Numbered from the stretch's first letter, positions 42,496 to 50,855 are shown. The stretch is 64,000 bases of DNA from V1-33 sp039795165 (GCA_039795165.1 JBDKER010000004.1:124001-188000); one strand, 5' to 3'. Notes: generated from the letters alone by a model not told the origin. A program made the numbers and translations.

Positions 42496-44820
42496 ATGAA
42501 GCATTTTCGGGAGTTCCGTCGCGCCGTGTCATGGTGGGCGGCGCTGCTCTGCTTTTCCGCTGCGATGGCACCATCGCGTGGAGAGTCTGTCAGGATCATC
42601 TTTGATACGGACATGGGAGGCGACTGCGACGATGTCGGCGCACTCTTCATGCTGCACGGTGCCGTGGAGCGTCGCGAGGCGCTGCTGCTGGCCACCATGG
42701 GCTGCACCTCGTCCCCGACGATCGGGCCGGCCATCGATGCCATCAACACTTGGTTCGGCCGTCCTGATATTCCGACGGGCGTGCTGCGGGATCCGGGCTT
42801 CAAGGAGGGAGAGAACTTCACCGACGAAGTGGCCCGGCGCTTTCCTCACCAATTCCCGGTCAGCCGCGACTATCCAGATGCCGTGCCGCTCTATCGACGC
42901 ATCCTCGCGGCTCAACCAGAGCACAGCGTCATCATCACCGCCGTCGGACCCCTGCGGAATCTGGCAAACCTCCTCCGGTCGGGTCCCGACGCCGCCAGTC
43001 CCCTCGACGGCAGGGCGCTTGTCGCCGCCACAGTACGCCGCCTCGATGTCATGGGCGGAAAATACCCACCGCATCCCTCCCGCGACGACAAGGACATCGA
43101 ATACAACTTCATGGCCGATGCCGCTTCCGCCGCCATGGTCTGCGAGACATGGCCGACTCCCATCCTCTTCAACGGCGAGGGCGGATCGACCAGTTCAGGA
43201 CGCCGTGCCACCTTTGAAATGCCAGAGCACAACCCCCTGACCATCGCCTACACTGCCTATCCGGGTGTAGGCTATGCCGGCGACCGTCTCAGCTGGGATC
43301 CTGTCTCCGTGCTCGTCAGTCTGCGCGGCCCGGCTCCATGGTATCGCGAAGTCCGCGGCGGAACAAACGTCGTCGATCCCATGAGCGGCCGCAATCTGTG
43401 GCGGCCTGGTCCCGACGGCAGCCATTCCCATCTGGTTCTCGACACCGCACGCCCGAAGCATCTCCTCGAGTCCGCGCTGGAGGATCTCATGGTCGCCGGA
43501 ATCGCCCGCCCCCGGCACCTGAAGTTCGACACCGCATGGCACGGCATCCGGGGCGGCACCTGTCAGTTCAGCGGGTCCGATGGCACCGATGCCCGCAGAG
43601 CCTTCGACGATGACGATCGCACTTCATGGAGCCTGTCGGCCGCCGAGGGCTGGCTCCAGTGCCGCTATGGGGAAGGCCGACGCCATCGCGTGACTTCCTG
43701 GGCCGTCACCATTCCGGAAGCGACCCGTGCGCCGGCTTCCCTCACGCTCTCGGCATCCGACGACGGCGGTCTCACATGGACGGTCATCGACCGACAGACG
43801 AGGCCGGCCTTCGACCGCCCCGAACGCGAGTTCTCCGTCGCCGCTCCGGCGAAACACAACCTTTACCGTCTTCACGTGACCGCCGCCAATGCCGCCGCCG
43901 GCGTCAGCATCGCCAGCCTCCGGCTCATCGAGTCCATCCACTGCGATCCCGACATTCCGGTCGCCCAACTGACGCTTGATCGCGCTTCGCTTGATCTTCC
44001 GGTCCATGGCAGGCTGACCGTGAATGCCGACGTCGCGCCGCACCATGCCCGCCGCCGCGACGTCGCATGGACGAGCAGCCACCCGGCCATCGCCGATGTC
44101 AGAACACTCGGCGAACAATCCGCCACCATCGTCGGCAGATCACCCGGCAACGCCACCCTCACCGCTTCGGTCGAAGGAGTCAGGCAGACCATCGCCGTCA
44201 CCGTCGTCCCCGGCTCCCTGCCCGCCGGCTGGCGCTTCGACGAACTGGGCACTCCCGCGCTGCCCGGAGCCGTCACCTTCCATGACGGCCAATTCCGCAT
44301 CACCGGCTGCGGTCATGCCATGACCGCCTTCTGGGAACGCAGGCGCGATCAGGGTGCCTTCGTCAGCCGACCGATTGACGGCGACTCGGAAATCTCGGCC
44401 TGCCTTGACAGTCTGGCCCCCGACACCGGGGGGCCTGCCTATCAATGGGACAACCGGCCACCCACCGCTGCCGGCCTCATGCTGCGCGAGTCCGTCGAGG
44501 ACCCTCTCAGCCGCTATCTGCTCGTGCAGGTCGAAGCCTCCGGCAAACTCGTCGCCCGCTGGCGGGACCGCCCCGGCGATCAGGACGACAATCAGGTGGA
44601 AACGCTGGGGCGCGCAGAACTGCCGGTCCACCTCAGATTGGTCCGCGAAGGTACCGTGATCCGTATCTTCACCTCCACCGATGGCATGCATTGGGGTGAC
44701 CCGCGGGCTACCCACACCGCCACCTTCGGACCTCAGGCCCGCGCCGGACTGTGCGTCTGCTCCGGCAATGCCTTCGCCACCAGCACCGCCGTCTTCACCA
44801 TGCTCGACGTGAAGGAGTGA
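42496..44820 (+). CDS. Exported nucleoside hydrolase fused to carbohydrate-binding-like and Ig-like domains
   Basis: 774 aa from the ATG at 42496; signal peptide in residues 1-30. The inosine-uridine nucleoside hydrolase domain begins IIFDTDMGGDCDDVGALFML (Asp cluster 37-46 that binds Ca2+) and includes ITAVGPLRNLANLLRSGPDA, MGGKYPPHP and DRLSWDPVSVLVSL. A discoidin-like region follows (about 355-490: TDARRAFDDDDRTSWSLSA), then a BIG2-type Ig domain (about 495-575: AWTSSHPAIADVRTLGEQSA), then a laminin-G/DUF1349-like region (about 580-774: LMLRESVEDPLSRYLLVQV). The active-site His region was not verified. It may scavenge nucleosides or cleave glycosides at a surface. Confidence 0.82.
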   Translation: MKHFREFRRAVSWWAALLCFSAAMAPSRGESVRIIFDTDMGGDCDDVGALFMLHGAVERREALLLATMGCTSSPTIGPAIDAINTWFGRPDIPTGVLRDPGFKEGENFTDEVARRFPHQFPVSRDYPDAVPLYRRILAAQPEHSVIITAVGPLRNLANLLRSGPDAASPLDGRALVAATVRRLDVMGGKYPPHPSRDDKDIEYNFMADAASAAMVCETWPTPILFNGEGGSTSSGRRATFEMPEHNPLTIAYTAYPGVGYAGDRLSWDPVSVLVSLRGPAPWYREVRGGTNVVDPMSGRNLWRPGPDGSHSHLVLDTARPKHLLESALEDLMVAGIARPRHLKFDTAWHGIRGGTCQFSGSDGTDARRAFDDDDRTSWSLSAAEGWLQCRYGEGRRHRVTSWAVTIPEATRAPASLTLSASDDGGLTWTVIDRQTRPAFDRPEREFSVAAPAKHNLYRLHVTAANAAAGVSIASLRLIESIHCDPDIPVAQLTLDRASLDLPVHGRLTVNADVAPHHARRRDVAWTSSHPAIADVRTLGEQSATIVGRSPGNATLTASVEGVRQTIAVTVVPGSLPAGWRFDELGTPALPGAVTFHDGQFRITGCGHAMTAFWERRRDQGAFVSRPIDGDSEISACLDSLAPDTGGPAYQWDNRPPTAAGLMLRESVEDPLSRYLLVQVEASGKLVARWRDRPGDQDDNQVETLGRAELPVHLRLVREGTVIRIFTSTDGMHWGDPRATHTATFGPQARAGLCVCSGNAFATSTAVFTMLDVKE

Positions 44821-45017
44821 TCCCGCTCCAGGGCGCATCGGGACTTTTCCCCAAGGCCGAAAGATTCAGTTTGACATCGCCCGCCGCAGTCCCCGAGGCC
44901 TCCCTCATCACGGTCACCGTGGAAGGCTACGGCGGCGGCGAAGACGAGGAAGAGGAGTCGGCAGAGGAGAAGGACAGGAAGGCCCGCAGCGAGGCAGCGC
45001 CGCCCGCGGAAGAATGA
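44817..45017 (+). CDS. Possible small acidic protein coupled to the nucleoside hydrolase gene
   Basis: A GTG overlapping the previous stop (GTGA) opens a 66-residue frame: IPLQGASGLFPKAERFSLTS, then a strongly acidic tail GGGEDEEEESAEEKDRKARS. No family is known. The coupling and ordered codon bias argue for translation; the low complexity and non-ATG start argue against. Confidence 0.35.
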   Translation: MIPLQGASGLFPKAERFSLTSPAAVPEASLITVTVEGYGGGEDEEEESAEEKDRKARSEAAPPAEE

Positions 45018-45103
45018 CAAGTGGCGCGTGCCACGGATGGGTCTCGGCTAGGTGCCATGACCCGCAGTCGCCATGTCTGGCGGCATCCGATGGAAGAACA
45101 TCC

Positions 45104-46735
45104 CTACGGAATGCGGAAAGTGAGTCCGCTGTAGGGACACTTGACCTGTGTGCCCGGTGCCAATCCCTCCACATCGACCATGCCGGCCTCCGGGGCATAG
45201 GGGCTGTGCAGCATGCCCGGCCGGTCACCTGCCGGAATCCCCTGCGGCAGTTCCAGCTCGATGGGCTTGCCGGAAGGGTCGGTCATGACTGGTGCGATTG
45301 CGAGGCAATCGATGCTCCCATCGTCTCCAGGCGGGCGACGCAGCAGGCCGCCGGCACCCGACGCCATTTCGATCGCGCTGCCGTACCCGGGAGACTCCGG
45401 TCCGCCTTCCATGCCTTCATCGATTCCGAGATGCAGGGCCATCCGATCCATTCCGGTGGGCACTGCGAGAATCGCCACGCGGGTTCCGCCGACTGTCAGC
45501 ATGGCATTCTGAAACGGCTGCATCGCCATCGATGGTGCGGCCACAGTGGTGACCGTTTCTTCCTTGCCCAGCAGTTCCATGGCCGGGCCGAACTCGCTCC
45601 CCTTCATGACCCGGTGCACCATGAGCGGAGGGTTGCCATCCTGAGGATCCCATGCTTCAGCGCGGATGCCGCGGAGCAGATCCGGTGCCCCCTGCGGAGC
45701 CGCCGGGTCCCATCGTTGCCCGTCTGACGGAGACGCTGCGCCCGGTGCCAGCTTCATGAGGGTCAGCTGCACCACGACCTCGCCCCTGACTTCCTGCATC
45801 CCGCGGCGGGCGACTTCGATGGCCTGCAGCGATCGGGCGGGGCCGCTGACCCGGACACTTTCTCCATCCCGCTCCAGCAGCAGCCTGCCGTCACCGATGG
45901 GTGGTGCCCCCACCGATTCCCAACGCAGGGATTCTTCGCGAAGATTCGGGTCCATGGGCTTGCCGGTGAGCAGCAGCAGCAGGTCGCGGTGACTGCCTGC
46001 GGGCAAGGTCAGCGTGCGTTCCGCGTTGTCCGCGGAGCGATTCCCTTCCGCAAAGACGAGGACGTCTCCGTCGAGCGAAAACTCCGTGCCGGTCTGCGCC
46101 GCCATCATCTGCAGAAGGGTCCACGCAGGCAATCCCACCGGCAGATTCAGATGCACCGGGGCGTCTCCGGCCGCACGCACATCCACCTTCGGTGTCCTGC
46201 CACCCGGCAGAGCGAGGGCCCGGCTCAGCAGCAAGGCCGCCTCGGCCAGTGACCCACGGAGAGCGACCCCGGAAAACCGGGAACGCAGGACGCTCTCCAT
46301 GTCCATCGTTTCGAGCTGGCCCGTCTCCGGCGGGCGCAACTTCGGGGCTCCCGCCAGCGGGGACACGGCTACGACCGGTCTCGGCCGCAGGCCCATTCCT
46401 TCACTGCCGTCACGGTCCGCCGGCCACAGGGCCCAGGCGATCAAACCGACCGCCACCGCAGCCGCGGCGTACCACCGCACCATCGGCTGGCGCACCGCAT
46501 CCCTTGCCCGCATGAGCCACCATGGTTTCGCCAGAATCGCTGCGAGTTCCGCCCGGCGGTCGGCATCGCTCCGTCCTATGCCACGCAGCAGCGCTTCGGT
46601 GCGGCACAATCCAGCAAATTCTCCCGCGCGCTCGGGATCGCGCAGCTGCGCGCTGAGGATGCGCCTGGTCCCTTCATCAGCAGTGCCATCGAGCCATTCG
46701 GCCGCGCTCTCGTGAAATTCATGATCTGTGTTCAT
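45104..46735 (-). CDS. Anti-sigma-like membrane protein with secretin-like periplasmic region
   Basis: 543 aa from the ATG at 46735. Residues 1-85 look like an anti-sigma N-terminus (AAEWLDGTADEGTRRILSAQ), followed by one transmembrane helix (about 88-104). The periplasmic part has an STN/secretin-N-like unit (LNLPVGLPAWTLLQMMAAQT) and a later section resembling the secretin homology domain (GEVVVQLTLMKLAPGA, TVAAPSMAMQPFQNAMLTVG). It starts inside the end of the ECF sigma gene (17-bp overlap), the expected place for a cognate anti-sigma factor. The combination of anti-sigma and secretin-like parts in one chain is uncommon. Alternatively it is a FecR-type regulator. Confidence 0.65.
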   Translation of the reverse strand: MNTDHEFHESAAEWLDGTADEGTRRILSAQLRDPERAGEFAGLCRTEALLRGIGRSDADRRAELAAILAKPWWLMRARDAVRQPMVRWYAAAAVAVGLIAWALWPADRDGSEGMGLRPRPVVAVSPLAGAPKLRPPETGQLETMDMESVLRSRFSGVALRGSLAEAALLLSRALALPGGRTPKVDVRAAGDAPVHLNLPVGLPAWTLLQMMAAQTGTEFSLDGDVLVFAEGNRSADNAERTLTLPAGSHRDLLLLLTGKPMDPNLREESLRWESVGAPPIGDGRLLLERDGESVRVSGPARSLQAIEVARRGMQEVRGEVVVQLTLMKLAPGAASPSDGQRWDPAAPQGAPDLLRGIRAEAWDPQDGNPPLMVHRVMKGSEFGPAMELLGKEETVTTVAAPSMAMQPFQNAMLTVGGTRVAILAVPTGMDRMALHLGIDEGMEGGPESPGYGSAIEMASGAGGLLRRPPGDDGSIDCLAIAPVMTDPSGKPIELELPQGIPAGDRPGMLHSPYAPEAGMVDVEGLAPGTQVKCPYSGLTFRIP

Positions 46736-47273
46736 CGCATTGCGTTGGTGAATGCTGCGGCGACATCCTCCGCCGGATGCAGAGGGCCAGTTGACGGCGC
46801 AGCCGCGACAACTGCTGATAAACCGAAGCAGCCGTCTGACCCGTCTCACCGGCAAGCTGCCCGATACTGGCTTCTTCAAAGTACCGCCGCCGTACCAGCT
46901 GGGCCGACCGCTCCGGCAGCTTGCCAAGGCATTCCACAAGGGCCTCGGTCTCCGCCCGCGGTTCCGCCGCAGTGGCCACGAGCGCCGCGGCGAGTTCCTC
47001 CAGCTCCGCATCCGGCAGCAGGCCCGGCCGCTTCCGCATGCGACGGTATTCTTCCTGCAGCCGCCGGGTCGCCACCCCCACGGCCCACGGCAGAAATGGC
47101 CGGGCCCGGTCGTACCGGGCATACGTCCGCCACAGCAGCACCACCACTTCCTGAAACACATCTGCCCGGTCGTCCAGACGCGACAACGCCCCCGCAATCA
47201 GGCCGCGCAGCGTGCTCTCGCACCCGCTCAAGTCATTCAGAAAGGCCTCGCGCCGCTCAGCTTCAGTTTCCAT
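46719..47273 (-). CDS. ECF-type RNA polymerase sigma factor
   Basis: 184 aa. Region 2: LRGLIAGALSRLDDRADVFQ then EVVVLLWRTYARYDRARPFL, PWAVGVATRRLQEEYRRMRK. Region 4: LPERSAQLVRRRYFEEASIG then QLAGETGQTAASVYQQLSRL. It resembles the sigma factors of Rhodopirellula/Verrucomicrobium that are followed by FecR- or LamG-type regulators. It overlaps the downstream anti-sigma-like gene by 17 bp. Confidence 0.87.
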   Translation of the reverse strand: METEAERREAFLNDLSGCESTLRGLIAGALSRLDDRADVFQEVVVLLWRTYARYDRARPFLPWAVGVATRRLQEEYRRMRKRPGLLPDAELEELAAALVATAAEPRAETEALVECLGKLPERSAQLVRRRYFEEASIGQLAGETGQTAASVYQQLSRLRRQLALCIRRRMSPQHSPTQCDEHRS

Positions 47274-47414
47274 CTTCCCTCACTATTGGCAGACCAGGAT
47301 CGATTTCTGACAGAAATCTTTCCGCCCCGCCCCCGGAAAACACTGCAGGCCCGCTCCTCCAGCAGAATTCCGCAGGAAACCGACCGCAAACATCAGTCCC
47401 GCCCGCCCTCTCCG

Positions 47415-47594
47415 TCAACGGTTGCTCCCGTGCTCCCTCATTTCAAAAAGGGCCACCGTCCCGCAACGGCTAGCCATCCATTCGTAATGCCGTGCCGCAG
47501 CAAGGTCGTCCCATGCCCTGGCGATCCCGCGCCACTCAGTCTGAACTTTAGATGGTTCGGCCGCCGGCTCGGCATCGGTGGCGGGATGTTTCAT
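47415..47594 (-). CDS. Small hypothetical protein coupled to vapC
   Basis: 59 aa. The ATG at 47594 overlaps the vapC stop by 4 bp (ATGA), giving a vapB-vapC-orf3 arrangement. The sequence (QTEWRGIARAWDDLAAARHY, WMASRCGTVALFEMREHG) looks like a folded small domain with Trp and Arg conservation rather than a random frame. No family is recognised. The second, paralogous VapBC module has no such third ORF. Confidence 0.4.
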   Translation of the reverse strand: MKHPATDAEPAAEPSKVQTEWRGIARAWDDLAAARHYEWMASRCGTVALFEMREHGSNR

Positions 47595-48034
47595 GGCGCG
47601 ATCGGATTCCACACCCGCCGGAAGCCCAGCCCCTCGAAATCCTTCACGTTGGCGGTGGCGAATTCGGTCACGCCCTGTGCGGTCATGGTGAGGGCAGAGC
47701 GGGCGTCGTAGAGCTTGCGGAAGGCGAAGTCTTTGGCGCGGGCGCGTTGCCAGAGAGCATCGTGCAGCGGGCGGCTTTCGATGGGGAAGCCGATGAGCCG
47801 CCAGCGGGGATGGCGGCGGAAAGTTTGGATGAGTTCGACGGCTTCGTCGGCGGGAAGCGGGTGTTTGAGGACAGTGGGGTTGCGGAGCAGTCCGTAGAAC
47901 TCGGCGAGGATGAGTTCGGAAATGGCCACGTCTTCATCGCCTTGGATGGAAGTCAGCCAAGCACGCGAGCTGTCGTGCCAAGGCGAGGCGGAGTTGAAGG
48001 CGTAAAGCAGCAGGTTGGCGTCAATGGACAGCAT
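47591..48034 (-). CDS. vapC: VapC-like PIN-domain ribonuclease toxin (module 1)
   Basis: 147 aa from the ATG at 48034 (MLSIDANLLLYAFNSASP); a GTG three codons upstream would overlap the antitoxin stop. PIN acidic residues: Asp5 in SIDANLL, Glu in SELILAEFYGLL, Asp in YDARSAL, Asp in ANVKDFEG. VapC toxins cleave tRNA or rRNA. It is a paralogue of the toxin at 48846 (shared SIDANLLLY, TEFATANVKD and VWNP at the end). Confidence 0.88.
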   Translation of the reverse strand: MLSIDANLLLYAFNSASPWHDSSRAWLTSIQGDEDVAISELILAEFYGLLRNPTVLKHPLPADEAVELIQTFRRHPRWRLIGFPIESRPLHDALWQRARAKDFAFRKLYDARSALTMTAQGVTEFATANVKDFEGLGFRRVWNPIAP

Positions 48035-48039
48035 GGACG

Positions 48040-48309
48040 TCACTTATTGGCCCGGCGAGTCAGACGCAGCTCGGTGTTGGTCAACTGGGCCTCGGCCTTG
48101 ATTTCTTCGTGGCTCAGGCCTTTCCAGCCGAGGTTGCGGGGCTTCGGTAGCTGCCACTCACGCTTGGCGTCTGTTTCGGAGGAATAGACACTGAGGATGT
48201 ATTCGATGCCGCGGCGGGCTAGTTCGGCCATCGAGATCTCGCGGGCTTCGCAGAGCCTTTTGGCACGGGCGAAGGTATCGTCGGGCAACTGGATTTGGGT
48301 TCGCGTCAT
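48040..48309 (-). CDS. vapB: VapB-like ribbon-helix-helix antitoxin (module 1)
   Basis: 89 aa from the ATG at 48309 (MTRTQIQLPDDTFARAKRLC), followed by EAREISMAELARRGIEYIL, a ribbon-helix-helix DNA-binding domain. The C-terminal tail (PRNLGWKGLSHEEIKAEAQL) binds the toxin. The gene runs into vapC with stop at 48040; the pair is probably autoregulated from a promoter upstream of 48309. Confidence 0.85.
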   Translation of the reverse strand: MTRTQIQLPDDTFARAKRLCEAREISMAELARRGIEYILSVYSSETDAKREWQLPKPRNLGWKGLSHEEIKAEAQLTNTELRLTRRANK

Positions 48310-48382
48310 GCCAACAAAATGGCAGCAGAAGACAATACCGTCAATGCGGTGGCACGGGTGCTTTGGCGTGCCTGCGCTCGGC

Positions 48383-48751
48383 TCAGTGAACAACTTTCCC
48401 CCTGAGACTCCATCGCTGCGGCGGGGTGGCGGTCGCTTTGATCACCTGGGCGCTGAGGACGCCGGGATAGCCTTCGCGGAAGATGCCGCGGTGGGCGGGG
48501 AATCCGTCGATGATTGGCGCGTGGTTGCGGGGGATGAATCCTCGCTTCTGGATGGGCTGGAGACCCAGCTCGCGCATCAGCCGGGCGACGTGCGCGCGCG
48601 GTCGCCCGGTCTGCTGATGCAGGCGAACGGCATCCCGCTTGGAGGTCTCGTCATAGCGTTTTCCAGTACCTGAAGCACGAGCTGCTTTGGTGGTAGTGTT
48701 GCTGCGCCTGCGGATGGACTTGTCGTTTTCGTGTTTGGTGTCCGCGACTTC
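48383..48751 (-). pseudogene. Chimeric scar: transposase remnant fused to an M14 carboxypeptidase fragment
   Basis: A single open frame reads, from about 48661, KRYDETSKRDAVRLHQQTGR, PRAHVARLMRELGLQPIQKR, which resembles an IS3-family OrfA start joined to an HTH/OrfB start, then (48532-48449) PRNHAPIIDGFPAHRGIFRE, GYPGVLSA. That second part matches the C-terminal part of the M14 gene at 50066-50839 (24 of 28 residues; about 90% of bases over 48449-48531 versus 50218-50300 by eye). The rest of both genes is missing. It lies between the two VapBC modules and reflects past insertion and recombination. Confidence 0.75.
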
Positions 48752-48845
48752 CCGTCAGGCTCATGCTGGCGTGGAAAACCCGCGCCCCATCCAGCCAGGT
48801 GCTCTGTAATAGGCCGGGCAGGGTGAGCCGCCCCGGCGGCTGCTA

Positions 48846-49286
48846 TCAGGCCACCGGATTCCACACCTTCGCAAAACCAAACTCCTCGTAGTCCTTCACA
48901 TTGGCGGTAGCGAACTCGGTAACTCCAAAGACGCGGAGGGCGAGGGCGGTGCGGGTGTCGTAGATGCGGCGGCGGGCGATGCCGGGTTGGGCGGCCATTT
49001 CCCAAAGACGGGCGTGGAGGGTGCGGCTGTCGGGCGGGAAGCCGAGCGTTTTCCAGTAGGGATGCTGGCGGTAGCTTTGAATGACGGCGACGGCCTGCGG
49101 GGCGGTCAGCGGTTCGGCGAGGACTGCGGGATTGCGGAGCAGGAGATAGAATTCGCTGAGGACGAATTCGCTGAGGGCCACGTCTTCGCGGTAGGACAGG
49201 GTGGAGATGAATGCGTGTGCGGCCTCGTGCTGCGGCGCGGCTTCGCTGTAGCAATAGAGGAGAAGGTTGGCGTCGATCGAGAGCAT
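48846..49286 (-). CDS. vapC: VapC-like PIN-domain ribonuclease toxin (module 2)
   Basis: 146 aa from the ATG at 49286 (MLSIDANLLLYCYSEAAP), 4 bp past the antitoxin stop. PIN residues: Asp4, Glu in SEFVLSEFYLLLRNP, Asp in YDTRTAL and Asp in ATANVKDYEEFG. It is clearly paralogous to the module 1 toxin, roughly half identical by eye, with the same length. The toxin is intact. Confidence 0.88.
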   Translation of the reverse strand: MLSIDANLLLYCYSEAAPQHEAAHAFISTLSYREDVALSEFVLSEFYLLLRNPAVLAEPLTAPQAVAVIQSYRQHPYWKTLGFPPDSRTLHARLWEMAAQPGIARRRIYDTRTALALRVFGVTEFATANVKDYEEFGFAKVWNPVA

Positions 49287-49290
49287 CAGG

Positions 49291-49554
49291 TCAGGTGAGG
49301 CTCGGGTCGCTGTCGGCGAATGCGGCATCGCGCAGAGCTTCGGCGGTCAGGCCTTTCCATCCGGCAGTCCTGGAAGTGGGCGGCTGCCATTGGGCGTGCT
49401 GGGCGCGGGGCACAGCGGGCTGCTCAGGATAGACCTGCAGGAGCAGTTCCACTCCGCGGCGGAAGGTTTCTGCGAGGGACCATTCGCGCCTCCTCGCGAA
49501 GGCACGGACCTCTCGAAAGAGTTCTTCGGGGACTTGAATCTGTGTCTTGTTCAT
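49291..49554 (-). CDS. vapB: VapB-like ribbon-helix-helix antitoxin (module 2)
   Basis: 87 aa from the ATG at 49554 (MNKTQIQVPEELFREVRAFA), followed by RREWSLAETFRRGVELLL. The tail RTAGWKGLTAEALRDAAF shares GWKGL with the module 1 antitoxin, so both genes of the module were duplicated together. The stop at 49291 precedes the toxin start by 4 bp. Confidence 0.85.
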   Translation of the reverse strand: MNKTQIQVPEELFREVRAFARRREWSLAETFRRGVELLLQVYPEQPAVPRAQHAQWQPPTSRTAGWKGLTAEALRDAAFADSDPSLT

Positions 49555-49596
49555 GCGGGAGAATTTGCATCGCCATGGATTTGATGTCAAAGTGGC

Positions 49597-49831
49597 TTTA
49601 GGAGCCTGTGGGAGAACCGGTCCCGGCAGCGGATCCGGATTTTGCAGATGTTAGACGAGCGGCTGCACCGTGTGCCCGGGGGATGGATCCCCTGCGGGCG
49701 GCGGGCCCTATTCCAGAAGGCTTCGTTGCGCCGCAGTCGAAGGTCTCGACCTTCTCCTTTGTTGCGCCTCGCCTTGTGGAAGAATTCCTCGCCGCGCTAC
49801 CAGTCCGGGTTCTTCAACAGGCTCTTAGGGC
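49597..49831. mobile_element. Possible MITE-like element with imperfect terminal inverted repeats
   Basis: TTTAGGAGCCTGTGG at the left (49598 on) and CAACAGGCTCTTAGGG at the right (49816 on) are inverted repeats, 13 of 18 bases matching by eye, enclosing about 235 bp with no convincing ORF. The right end resembles 55030-55085, and the left end resembles 29251-29275. No target-site duplication was confirmed. Confidence 0.35.
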
Positions 49832-50065
49832 CCGCTTCAGTTTTTGTTTCGGTCCGAAACCAAAGCCCTCACGCCCGCGAAAGTCTTCGCGGCAGGGTTT
49901 CGGCCATTGCAGGAAGGTCTATTGCTGCTGGGTGGCCGACGGCGGGGTAAAGCCGGACCTCGCCAGCGGCGGCGCTGGCGATTTCAGCAGGCAACGCCGT
50001 GGAGAACCGGTTGCTCCGCAAGCGACCGTGCTGCGTCTCGTCGGCATCCCCGTGGGTGCTGGGCG
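49832..50065. other. Intergenic stretch with no recognisable gene
   Basis: Together with the preceding element, 49555-50065 is a 0.5-kb gap without a supportable gene. Frames that are open here have no coding character and overlap the antisense of the neighbouring gene. Confidence 0.5.
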
Positions 50066-50839
50066 TCAGATGCCGGCACCGTGGGCGAGGAGCTGGCGGT
50101 ATTCTGTGAGGATGGATCGGACGGCGATCACGGCGGCGTCGATGCGCAGCGGCAGCGGGGCGAGGCCTGGTGTTTCGAAGACGATCTCGAGGGCGCGGGG
50201 CCGTTGTTCCGGAGGGGCGCTGAGGACGCCGGGATAGCCTGCGCGGATGATGCCGCGCTCGGCGGGGAATCCGTCGATGGTGGGGGCGTGGTTGCGGGGC
50301 AGGAGATGCTCGGCTGCGGCGAGGGCGGGTTCGAGGAGGTGGGCCGAAAGGAGCGCTCCGCTCACAAATCCGTACAAACCATCAGAGGTATCGTCCTCGT
50401 GCAGCGCGATGATGACATCGTAGCGCTCGGCCCGCAGTTCCGTCTCGAGGCGGCGGACTTCCGGTTGATCCGAGCCGGTCCAGAACTCGCGGTTCAGATC
50501 GAGTCCAGCCTGGGAATGCCGCGTGCCGGCGGCGAGGCCGGTGGGGTTGCATTCCGGATAGAGGTGGAGGGCGTAGCCTGCGAGATCGGCTGGTCCGCCG
50601 GATGCCCAGCGGGCGAGTTCGATGCAGGCGGCGGCTCCGGATGGTTCATCGCCGTGAATGCCGCCGAAGATGCCGACCTTGAGCAGGTCTCCCGCGCCGG
50701 CGACGGGCGGGCAAACGAGCTTCGGAATGTCAGGAATCATGTCGGACGATGCGCGCGACCGGGCGGTGTGCCAGCGCAGGGCGCCCGAGGCCGGAGAGGC
50801 GGCATCGTGGAACGCAAGTGATCCAGCCTTGGCTACCAT
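50066..50839 (-). CDS. M14-family zinc carboxypeptidase / succinylglutamate desuccinylase-like
   Basis: 257 aa. Zinc ligands are visible: GGIHGDEPSGAAACIELARW (HxxE), and the third His in VIIALHEDDTSDGLYGFVSG. YPECNPTGLAAGTRHSQAG and LDLNREFWTG match the substrate-binding loops of the AstE/aspartoacylase-like M14 branch. Substrate (a peptide, or an N-acyl amino acid) is undecided. The last part, including PRNHAPTIDGFPAERGIIRA, has a duplicate fragment at 48449-48532. It follows cysK by 17 bp on the same strand. Confidence 0.82.
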   Translation of the reverse strand: MVAKAGSLAFHDAASPASGALRWHTARSRASSDMIPDIPKLVCPPVAGAGDLLKVGIFGGIHGDEPSGAAACIELARWASGGPADLAGYALHLYPECNPTGLAAGTRHSQAGLDLNREFWTGSDQPEVRRLETELRAERYDVIIALHEDDTSDGLYGFVSGALLSAHLLEPALAAAEHLLPRNHAPTIDGFPAERGIIRAGYPGVLSAPPEQRPRALEIVFETPGLAPLPLRIDAAVIAVRSILTEYRQLLAHGAGI

Positions 50840-50855
50840 GGCGTGGGGCGGCTTG

